From NCBI RefSeq assembly GCF_003086295.3, contig NC_092039.1:74233649-74297648 (forward strand): a stretch of 64,000 nt of DNA, given 5' to 3'. Position numbers and translations under genes: made by a program. The DNA comes from Arachis hypogaea (lineage: Eukaryota; Streptophyta; Magnoliopsida; Fabales; Fabaceae). This document shows positions 22,627 through 30,978 of the stretch, piece by piece. Within the stretch, counting starts at the first letter, position 1. Every line of letters starts with the position of its first letter. Below the pieces are notes generated by a model that saw only the letters and a list, made by a program, of their open reading frames with translations, was not told the DNA's origin and did no database searches.

Positions 22627-23460
22627 CTAGACTTCCATATTCATATTAGTCATTCTTGTTTCTTGCAATATCTCCTTGAATTCGGCTAACAGTTTTGTTA
22701 GAAAATCTAATTGCTGATTGAATTCAGTAGCTTGATCTGCAGGACTGAGTTCAATAGTTACTGTTTTAGCCTCTTCGTTGATGGAAGGTTCACTGCTTAA
22801 GTACAGATGCTGATTTTTAGCAACTGTATCAATGAGCTCTTGAGCTTCTTCAATTGTCTTTCTCATGTGTATAGATCCACCAGATGAGTGGTCTGGATAA
22901 ATCTGAGCTTTCTCTGTAAGCCCATAATAAAAGATGTCTAACTGCACCCACTCTGAAAATATTTCAGAGGGGCATTTTCTTAGCATCTCTCTGTATCTCT
23001 CCCAGGCATCATAAAGGGATTCATTATCTCCTTGTTTGAAGTCTTGGATGCTCAGCCTTAGCTGTGTCATCCGTTTTGGAGGAAAATAATGATTCAGGAA
23101 TTTTTCTGACAGCTGTTTCCATGTCTTTATGCTGTCTTTAGGTTGGTTATTTAACCACCTCTTAGCTTGGTCTTTTACAGCAAATGGAAACAGTAATAAT
23201 CTGTAGACATCCTGATTTATTTCCTTATCATGTACTATGTCAGCAATTTGTAAAAACTGTGCCAGAAACTCTGTAGGTTCTTCCTGTGGAAGACCGGAAT
23301 ATTGGCAACTTTGCTGCACCATGATAATGAGCTGAGGATTCAACTCAAGGCTACTAACTCCAATGGAGGGTATACAGATGCTGCTCCCATATGAAGCAGT
23401 AGTAGGGTTGGCATATGACCCCAGAGTCCTTTTGGACTGTTCATTTCCACTTAGGTCCAT
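22627..23460 (-). CDS. gag: Element B gag (capsid-type) ORF, 277 aa
   Basis: ATG at 23460 starts MDLSGNEQSKRTLGSYANPT. The core has the Retrotrans_gag pattern: NPQLIIMVQQSCQYSGLPQE, DQAKRWLNNQPKDSIKTWKQ, KFLNHYFPPKRMTQLR, and SLYDAWERYREMLRKCPSEI. Particle assembly is the expected role. The ORF stops at a TAG (22629-22627) where element D has CAG, so the chain originally continued into the linker and protease. No zinc knuckle is seen, as is common in Athila-type elements. The matching D gag starts at 30067 with the same N-terminus. Confidence 0.85.
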   Translation of the reverse strand: MDLSGNEQSKRTLGSYANPTTASYGSSICIPSIGVSSLELNPQLIIMVQQSCQYSGLPQEEPTEFLAQFLQIADIVHDKEINQDVYRLLLFPFAVKDQAKRWLNNQPKDSIKTWKQLSEKFLNHYFPPKRMTQLRLSIQDFKQGDNESLYDAWERYREMLRKCPSEIFSEWVQLDIFYYGLTEKAQIYPDHSSGGSIHMRKTIEEAQELIDTVAKNQHLYLSSEPSINEEAKTVTIELSPADQATEFNQQLDFLTKLLAEFKEILQETRMTNMNMEV

Positions 23461-24552
23461 GATGGAGAAAGGGAGATGATGTGGATTTATTTTATTTATT
23501 TTATTATAAAAAAGTAATTTTCGAAATAATAAAATAAAATAAAATAAAAACTAAAATAAAAAATAAAAATAAAATTTAAAAAAATATTTTAAAAAATTTT
23601 CGAAAAAATGAGGAGAGAAAAAGTGGTTAGGATATTTTTGAAAAAGATGTGATTTTTTTTAAATCTTAAAAGGATAAGATTTTGAAAATTTTTGAAATTG
23701 AAATCTGAATTTTTATAGAAAATTTTGAAAAATTTGCTTGAAAATAGTTAGAGAAGATAATTTTTTTATTTTTGAATTTTATGATGAAAGAGAAAAACAC
23801 ACAAAAGACACAAGATTTAAAATTTTTAGATCTAATGTTCCTTGCTTTCGAAAATTTTGGAGGGAAAACACCAAGGAACACCAAACTTAAAAATTTTAAG
23901 ATCTAAACACAAAGAAGACTCAAGAACACTTTGAAGATTCACAAGAACAACAAGAATAAAAGAAAGAACACCAAACTTAAAATTTTTTTGAAAACCAAAT
24001 TAAATTTTCAAAAATTAAAGAAAATTAACAAGAGAACACCAAACTTAAAGTTTGTCACAAGATTCAATCAAAGAAAAAATTATTTTTGAAAAAGTTTTAA
24101 AAAGAAGATACCCAATTGCCAAGAACATAAGCCAACGCTCTAGCCAACTGAGCTATAAATTTAACGTGTTTTAAAAAGGTATTTAATAAATAATTTTTTT
24201 TGAAAACTAAAAATTTAAAAAAGCATAAGAAAAACAAGAAAAGACACAAAACAAGACAAACCAAAGATCAAACAAGAAAAATTGACAAGAACAATTTGAA
24301 GATAAAGGAAAAACAAGAACACGCAATTCGAAAAATTAAGAGACAAAGAAAAGCATGCAATTGACACCAAACTTAGAACATGACACTAAACTCATAAAAA
24401 AAATGAAAATTCAATTAAAAAAAAATAATATTTTTGAAAATCTTTTTAAAAGGAATAATAGAAGATGCAATCCTAGTGACTCTAAACCAAAAAGACAAAT
24501 TTTTCCTAATCTAAGTAACAAGAATCACTGTCAGTTGTTCAAACTTAAACAA
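23461..24552 (-). other. Leader (5' UTR) of element B
   Basis: No gene. AT-rich leader between primer site and gag, with ACACCAAACTTA boxes (AAGTTTGGTGT on the minus strand) near 23879, 23969, 24036 and 24364, and CGAAAA tracts. A tRNA D-arm-like stretch lies at 24120-24160. Packaging and dimerisation signals of LTR elements usually map here. Confidence 0.6.
24128..24160 (-). ncRNA. tRNA 5'-half-like sequence in the B leader
   Basis: On the minus strand ATAGCTCAGTTGGCTAGAGC reproduces a tRNA D arm with A box, followed by GTTGGC as a possible anticodon stem strand. No pairing partner or T arm follows, and I cannot assign an isoacceptor. It could be a chance or decayed tRNA fragment. Confidence 0.5.
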
Positions 24553-24570
24553 TCCCCGGCAACGGCGCCA
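24553..24570 (-). other. Primer-binding site of element B, tRNA-Asp type
   Basis: The minus strand reads TGGCGCCGTTGCCGGGGA, an exact 18-base complement of the plant tRNA-Asp 3' end including CCA. It lies 6 bases from the LTR end. Confidence 0.92.
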
Positions 24571-24576
24571 AAAACT

Positions 24577-26119
24577 TGGTGCACAAAATTGCAACCACAC
24601 TTTTGCAATCTACACAATTAACCAGCAAGTGCACTGGGTCGTCCAAGTAATACCTTACATGAGTAAGGGTCGAATCCCACGGAGATTGTTGGCTTGAAGC
24701 AAGCTATGGTTATCTTATTAATCTTAGTCAGGATACCAATTATAGTTATCAATTGACTGGCAAATAAACAAGAGAGCATGGATTAAATAATACTTATTAT
24801 GCAGTAATGGAGAATATGTTGGAGTTTTAGAGATGCTTTGTCTTCTGAATTTCTGCAACATAATGCTTTATCACTTTCAAACATGCAAGGCTCCTTCCAT
24901 GGCAAGCTGTATGTAGGGCATCACCATTGTCAATGGCTACTTCCCATCCTCTCATTGAAAATGGTCCAAATGCTCTGTCACAGCACGGCTAATCATCTGT
25001 CGGTTCTCGATCATGTCGGAACAGGATCCATTGATCCTTTTGCGTCTGTCACTACGCCCAACACTCGCGAGTTTGAAGCTCGTCACAGTCATCCAATCCC
25101 TGAATCCTACTCGGAATACCACAGACAAGGTTTAGAGTTTTCGGATTCTCAAGGATGCTGCCAATGGATTCTAGCTTATACCACGAAGATTCTGATTAAG
25201 GAATCTAAGAGATACCTATTCAATCTAATTTAGAATGGAGATGTTTGTCAGACACACGTTCATGGGTTGAGAATGGTGATGAGTGTCACGAATCATCACA
25301 TCCATCACAGTTAAGTACGAATCAGCATTTTAGATAGAAACAAGCGTGTTTAAATGGAAAACAGAAATCATTGCATTAATTCATCGAGACGCTGCAGAGC
25401 TCCTCACCCCCAACAATGGAGTTTAAAGACTCATGCCATCAAAGAGTACAAAGTTCAGATCTAAAAATGTCATGAGATACCAAATAAGTCTCTAAAAGTT
25501 GTTTAAATACTAAACTAGTAACCTAGGTTTACAGAAAATGAGTAAACTAAGATGGATAGTGCAGAAATCCACTTCTGGGGCCCACTTGGTGTGTGCTGGG
25601 GCTAAGACTTAAGCTTCTCACATGCCTGGGCAGTTTCTGGAGTTAAACGTCAGGTTGTAACCTGTTTCTGGTGTTTAACTCCAACTTGTAACCTGTTTCT
25701 GGCGTTCAACGCCATAATGCAACATGGAACTGGCGTTAAACGCCAGTTTACGTCGTTTATCTTCACGCAAAGTATAGACTATTATATATTACTGGAAAGT
25801 CCTGGGTGTCTACCTTCCAACCCAATTGAGAGGGCACCAATTGGACTCCTTTAGCTCCAAAAAATTCATTTCGAGTGCAGGGAGGTCAGAATCCAACAGC
25901 ATCAGCAGTCCTTTTTCAGCCTGTATCAGATTTTTGCTTAGCTCCCTCAATTTCAGCCAGAAAATATCTAAAATTACAGAAAAATACACAAACTCATAGT
26001 AAAGTCCAGAAATATAAATTTTTTCCAAAAACTAATAAAAATATACTAAAAAGTAGCTAGAACCTACTAAAAACTTCCTAAAAACAATGCCAAAAAGCAT
26101 ATAAATTATCCGCTCATCA
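24577..26119 (-). repeat. LTR shared by element B (5') and element C (3')
   Basis: 1543 bp, beginning TGATGAGCGG at 26119 (minus) and ending GTGCACCA at 24577. On one side lies the tRNA-Asp primer site of B. On the other lies the 3' non-coding module of another element (C), not host DNA. It therefore serves as 5' LTR of B and 3' LTR of C. Palindromic GGCGTT units lie near 25640-25750. Confidence 0.9.
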
Positions 26120-26157
26120 CAACACCAAACTTAAATTGTTGCTTGTCCCCAAGCAAC
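26120..26157 (-). other. Hairpin plus AAGTTTGGTGTT module before the 3' LTR of C
   Basis: Same structure as at 16278: perfect 8-bp stem with GGGA loop at 26138-26157, then AAGTTTGGTGTTG and the LTR start at 26119. Confidence 0.8.
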
Positions 26158-26590
26158 TGAAAATCAAATAGGATAAAAAAAATAGAATATACTATAAATT
26201 CCAAAATATCAATGAGCTTAGTTCTAATTAGATGAGCAGGACTAGTAGCTTTTTACTTCTGAATAGTTTTGGCATCTCACTTTATCCTTTGAAGTTTAGA
26301 ATGATTGGCATCTATAGGAACTCAGAATTCAGATAGTGTTATTGATTCTCCTAGTTTAGTATGTTGATTCTTGAACACAGCTACTTTATGAGTCTTGGCC
26401 GTGGCCCTAAGCAGTTTGTTTTCCAGTATTACCGCCGGATACATAAATGCCACAAACACATAACTGGGTGAACCTTTTCAGATTGTGACTTAGCTTTGCT
26501 AAAGTCCCCAATTAGAGGTGTCCAGAGTTCTTAAGCACACTCTTTTGCTTTGGATCATGACTTTAACCACTAAGTCTCAAGCTTTTCACT

Positions 26591-26984
26591 TAAGGAATGA
26601 ATCTACCTTAGTGAGGGTGGCACCTTTTTCTTGAAGGACCAATGGTGTTCTTGAGCTCCTCTATGTTTTTGAGCTCTTCTATGTCTCTTCCTTGCCTCTG
26701 TTGCTTGATCCCTAGTGATTTTGGTGCTCCTATCCTTAGTTGCTCCCAATAATCGTGTGGAGAAAAATGTATCCCCTGAGGTATCTCAGGGATTTCTTGA
26801 TGAGGGAATTCCTCATGCTCTTGTTGAGGTCCATGAGTGGGCTCTCTTGATGTGCAGTCAAGTACTCTACTACTAAGCTATGGACCCTTGAGATGAATCT
26901 CTCCATCTCCCATGACTCAGAGGTGGAAGCAATTGCCTTCCCTTTCCTCTTTCTTGAGGTTTCTCTGGCCTTAGGTGCCATCAA
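26591..26984 (-). pseudogene. Remnant of the extra 3' ORF in element C
   Basis: It starts MAPKARETSRKRKGKAI on the minus strand (ATG near 26978), carries the tRNA-Cys-like insert and ends in GYIFLHTIIGSN, as in B. Compared with D it lacks the central ~200 residues. Function unknown. Confidence 0.52.
26828..26887 (-). ncRNA. tRNA-Cys-like 5' sequence embedded in the extra ORF of C
   Basis: From 26887 on the minus strand, GGGTCCATAGCTTAGTAGTA and then ACTTGACTGCACATCAAGAG follow plant tRNA-Cys(GCA) through acceptor strand, D arm and anticodon arm. ATGGACC at 26834-26828 can pair with GGTCCAT to close an acceptor-like stem. A T arm is absent. The homologue in B differs at a few bases. Confidence 0.65.
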
Positions 26985-27016
26985 TGGTTATGGAAAAAAA
27001 ACCTATGCTTTTACCA

Positions 27017-27050
27017 CACCAAACTTAGAATATTGCTTGCCTTCGAGCAA
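27017..27050 (-). other. Internal hairpin plus AAGTTTGGTG module of C
   Basis: The minus strand has TTGCTCG/CAAGCAA arms around a 4-base loop with one mismatched pair, then CTAAGTTTGGTG. It is the equivalent of 17816-17849 in B and has lost one pair. Confidence 0.68.
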
Positions 27051-27239
27051 AAGAAGAAAGAAGGGAGTAGAAGGAGAAGTGAAGGAGATGGAGGTGTGTG
27101 AATGGGTGGGTTTGGGAAGGGAATGATTTGAATTTGAATGGTGAGGTAAGTGGGGATCTTGTGGAGTCCACAGATCCTGAGGTGTCAAGGATTTTATATC
27201 CCTGCACCATTTAGGCGTGTAGAACGCCCTTTTAGTACA

Positions 27240-27335
27240 ATCCTGGCATTTAACGCCAGACTGCTGCTTGTTTCTGGCGTTGAACGCCAGACAGATGCAC
27301 GTTTCTGGCGTTCAAACGCCAGACAGCTCTTCCTC
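27240..27335. repeat. GGCGTT palindrome array of C
   Basis: Three units, fewer than the five or six in B, of the CTGGCGTT-NA-ACGCCAG type in the 3' non-coding part. Confidence 0.8.
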
Positions 27336-27460
27336 CAGGGTGTGCTTTTTCTTCTGCTATTTTTTATTCTGTTTTTAATTTTTGCAATTGTTTTGTGATT
27401 CCACATGATCAGAAACTTAATAAAAACATAAGAGAACAATAGAAATATAGATAAATAAAA

Positions 27461-27508
27461 ATTGGATTGCCTCCCAATAAGCGCTTCTTTATTGTATTTA
27501 GCTGGACT
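27461..27508 (-). other. GGGAGGCAATCC hairpin after the integrase of C
   Basis: The minus strand reads AAGCGCTT followed by ATTGGG-AGGCAA-TCCAAT. The stem has one G-T pair at a different position from that in B. Confidence 0.76.
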
Positions 27509-27520
27509 ATTACTGAACTT

Positions 27521-28846
27521 TTAATCAAGTCTCAGTTTTGAGCATTCTTGCTCAAAATTTCTTTCAAGATAATGTTTGACTTTCTGTCCATTAACAATGA
27601 AGTGTTTGTTAGAATCATTATCCTGAAGCTCTACGTATCTATATGGTGACACACTTGTAATCACATATGGACCTCTCCACCTGGATTTTAATTTCCCAGG
27701 GAATAATCTGAGTCCTAGAATTAAATAGCAGAACTTTCTACCCTGTCTCAAAGACTCTGGATGACAGTTTCTTATCATGCCATCTTTTTGCTTTCTCTTT
27801 GTAAATTTTTGCATTTTCGAAAGCATTGAGTCTGAATTCCTCTAGCTCATTTAACTGGAGCAATCATTTTTCTCCAGCTAACTTGGCATCAAGGTTTAGG
27901 AATATGGTTGCCCAGTAGGCCTTATGTTCCAGTTCCACTGGCAAGTGATAGGCTTTTCCATACACAAGCTGGTATGGAGAAGTTCCTATAGGAGTCTTGA
28001 ATGCTGTTCTGTATGCCCACAGAGCATCATCCAAGCTTCTTGCCCAATCCCTTCTATGGTTAATCACAGTCCATTCCAGGATTCTTTTAAGTTCTCTATT
28101 AGAGACTTCAGCTTGCCGATTTGTCTGTGGATGATATGGAGTAGCTACCCTGTGGCTAACTCCGTATCGAACCAACGCAGAGTAAAGCTGTTTATTGCAG
28201 AAATGAGTGCCCCATCACTGATTAGTACTTTAGGGATACCAAATCTGCTGAAGATGTATTTTTGGAGGAATTTCAGTACTATCTTAGTATCATTAGTGGG
28301 TGTTGCAATAGCTTCCACCCATTTGGATACATAATCCACTGCCACTAGAATATAAATGTTTGAGTATGATGGTGGAAAAGGCCCCATGAAGTCAATACCC
28401 CATACATCAAACAACTCAATCTCCAAGATCCCTTGTTGAAGTATGGCATAACTGTGAGGCAGATTGCCAGATCTTTGGCAACTGTCACAATTAAGTACAA
28501 ACACTCGGGAGTCTTTATAGAGAGTAGGCCAGTAGAAGCCACATTGGAAGACTCTTGTGGCTGTTCGCTCACTTCCAAAATGTCCTCCATACTGTGATCC
28601 ATGGCAGTGCCAGAGGATCTTCTGTGCTTCTTCTTTAGGCACACATCTATGAATTACTCCGTCTGCACATCTCTTGAAGAGACATGGTTCATCCCAAAGA
28701 TAGTACTTTGCATCTGTGATCAATTTCTTTGATTGCTGCCTACTGTACTCTTTGGGTATGAATCTCACTGCCTTGTAGTTTACAATGTCTGCGAGCCATG
28801 GCACTTCTTTAAATGGCAAAGAGGTGCTCATCCAAAAAGTTTTCAA
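27521..28846 (-). pseudogene. Element C integrase region
   Basis: The minus strand carries the HHCC zinc domain ([22 protein letters not shown]) and core motifs GIDFMGPF with the first catalytic Asp near 28395. [11 protein letters not shown] replaces the usual [10 protein letters not shown] near 28205, showing a small indel and frame change. [14 protein letters not shown] lies near 28090, and the C-terminal barrel [20 protein letters not shown] near 27650. A stop at 27864 and frame changes near 27720 and 28830 split it. Less damaged than B but still not a single ORF. Confidence 0.84.
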
Positions 28847-28851
28847 AGATC

Positions 28852-29722
28852 TCAGTAAGAGGGAGGGACGCCCCTTCTACTGGTTCTATTCGGGACAGGT
28901 GATCTGCTACTTGGTTCTCTGTCCCCCTTTTTGTCTCTTATTTCTATATCAAACTCCTGCAGAAGCAACACCCATCTGATGAGTCTGGGTTTTGAATCAT
29001 GCTTTGTGAGTAGATATTTAAGAGCAGCATGGTCAGTGTACACAATCACTTTTGATCCTACTAAATAAGATCTGAACTTGTCAATGGCGTAAACCACTGC
29101 AAGTAACTCTTTTTCTGTGGTTGTGTAGTTCTTCTGTGCGTCATTTAAAACACGACTGACATAGTAAATGACGCGCAGAAGCTTGTCATGCCTTTGTCCC
29201 AACACTGCACCAATGGCATGGTCATTGGCATCACACATCAGTTCAAATGGTAGTGTCCAGTCTGGTGCAGAGATGACTGGTGCTGTGACCAGCTTAGCTT
29301 TCAGAGTCTCAAACGCCTGCAGACACTCCTTATCAAAGATAAATGGCATGTCAGCAGCTAACAGATTACTCAGAGATTTGGCAATTTTTGAAAAATCTTT
29401 TATAAACCTCCTATAAAATCCTGCATGCCCCAGAAAGCTTCTGATTGCCTTAACATTGGTAGGTGGTGGTAATTTTTCAATTACCTCTACCTTAGCTTGA
29501 TCCACCTCTATGCCCTTATTCGAAATTTTGTGCCCAAGGACAATTCCTTCAGTCACCATAAAGTGACATTTTTCCCAGTTTAAAACCAGGTTAGTCTCTT
29601 GGCACCTCTTTAGAACAAGTGCTAGATGGTCAAGACAGGAGATGAATGAGTCTTCAAATACTGAAAAGTCATCCATGAAGACTTCCAGAAATTTTTCCAC
29701 CATATCAGAGAAAATAGAGAGC
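28852..29722 (-). pseudogene. Element C RT (C-terminal part) and RNase H
   Basis: From the junction at about 29722 the minus strand reads [14 protein letters not shown] and VFMDDFSVF with both catalytic aspartates, then [25 protein letters not shown] and RNase H with [21 protein letters not shown] and VYTDHAAL. The RT fingers and palm start, including FLDGYSGY, are missing because the element is cut by the junction with D. The open frame continues about 145 bases into D leader sequence, which is not genuine coding. Confidence 0.85.
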
Positions 29723-30066
29723 AAGTTTGGTGTCTTCTTTGTGTTTTCCTTTAAGTTTTCGAAAATTTGTGTCTGATTTTCTAAAAATTTTAAGTCTGGT
29801 GTCATTTTGTTGTTTTTCCCTTTCCTCATTTCAAAAATTGATTCTTTTTCAAAATAATTTTCAATCATATATTTTCCATTGCTAACTACAAAATCTTTTT
29901 AATTAAGTAATTGATTTAGTTTTCAATTTGCTTTGATTTTATTCTCTTTTGGTTTTCAAATTCTTATTTTATTTTCCATTTATTTTATTTCATTATTTTC
30001 AGTTATTTTAAAAAAAAAACAATTTTACTTTACTTGTGAATCCATATCATATTCCCTTTCTCCATC
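29723..30066 (+). other. Truncated leader of element D
   Basis: AT-rich non-coding sequence with AAGTTTGGTGTC near 29724 and TTCGAAAA near 29757, like the leaders of B and G. It begins at the junction with C. Confidence 0.6.
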
Positions 30067-30972
30067 ATGGACCTAAGTGGAATTGAGCAGTCCAGAAGGA
30101 CTTTGGGGTCATATGCTAACCCCATTACAGCTGCATATGGGAGTAGCATCTGTATACCTCCCATTAAAGCAAGCAGCTTTGAGCTAAATCCTCAACTCAT
30201 TATCATGGTGCAGCAAAATTGCCAGTATTCCGGTCTTCCACAGAAAGAACCTACTGAGTTTTTGGCACAATTCTTACAAATTGCTGACACAGTACGTGAT
30301 AAAGAGGTGGATCAGGATGTCTACAGACTATTACTGTTTCCATTTGCTGTAAAAGATCAAGCTAAGAGGTGGTTGAATAACCAACCTACAGCAAGCATAA
30401 AGACATGGAAACAGTTATCAGACAAATTCCTGAATCAATTTTACCCTCCAAAAAGGATGACACAGCTAAGGCTGGACATCCAAGGCTTTAAACAAGAGGA
30501 TAATGAATCCCTTTATAATGCCTGGGAGAGGTATAGAGGTATGCTAAGAAAATGCCCCTCTGAAATATTTTCAGAGTGGGTACAGTTAGACATCTTCTAC
30601 TATGGGCTTACAGAAAAAGCTCAGATGTCTCTAGACCACTCATCTGGTGGATCTATACATATGAGGAAGACGATTGAAGAGGCTCAAGAGCTTATAGATA
30701 CTGTTGCTAGAAATCAATATTTGTACTCTAGCAATGAGTTCTCTACAAAAGAAGAAGTTATGGCAGTAGCCACTGATCCTAATCCTCAAGAATAGATGGT
30801 TGAGCTTAATCAGCAATTACACCTGATGATAAAACAGTTAGCAGAATTTAAAGAGATGCTCCAAGAAACTAAAATTGCTAATAAGAACATAGAATCACAG
30901 TTGAATCAGGCAAAACAGCAATTATCTAAACAGATAACAGAAGAATGCCAAGCAGTTCAACTGAGGAGTTAG
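30067..30972 (+). pseudogene. gag: Element D gag with in-frame TAG
   Basis: ATG at 30067 starts MDLSGIEQSRRTLGSYANPI. The gag core reads DQAKRWLNNQPTASIKTWKQ, KFLNQFYPPKRMTQLR and SLYNAWERYRGMLRKCPSEI. A TAG at 30793-30795 falls where B encodes Gln, and the frame then continues with a Gln-rich coiled segment (KQLAEFKEMLQE, LNQAKQQLSKQI) to a second TAG at 30970-30972, which replaces the Gly of the conserved LRSGK junction. It is in phase with the downstream protease-RT ORF, so the ancestor made one long precursor. Role: particle protein. Confidence 0.86.
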
Positions 30973-30978
30973 AAGACA

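Larger units (their letters stand above)
11334..26119 (-). mobile_element. Element B: full-length Athila-like Ty3/gypsy element, defective
   Basis: Read on the minus strand: 5' LTR 26119-24577, tRNA-Asp primer site, leader, gag, linker with palindromes, protease, RT/RNase H, integrase, conserved hairpin, palindrome array, remnant of an extra ORF, conserved 3' non-coding block, and 3' LTR 16277-11334. The RT signature (GGMTVVHNEKNELVPT, then CIDYRRLN) is Athila-like. LTRs are both 1543 bp once the hAT insert is removed, which strongly supports the pairing. Stops, frameshifts and a mutated RT active site make it inactive. The right LTR is also the 3' LTR of element C. Confidence 0.88.
26120..29722 (-). 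mobile_element. Element C: 3' portion of a B-like element
   Basis: The minus-strand order matches B: RT fragment, RNase H, integrase, GGGAGGCAATCC hairpin, palindromes, tRNA-Cys-like relic ORF, hairpin module, LTR. It ends abruptly at about 29722 inside RT, where plus-strand element D begins. Relative to B it lacks about 630 bp at 26590, corresponding to B 16756-17382. Protein text is closer to B than to D, for example [11 protein letters not shown] versus B's stop-containing version. Confidence 0.85.
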
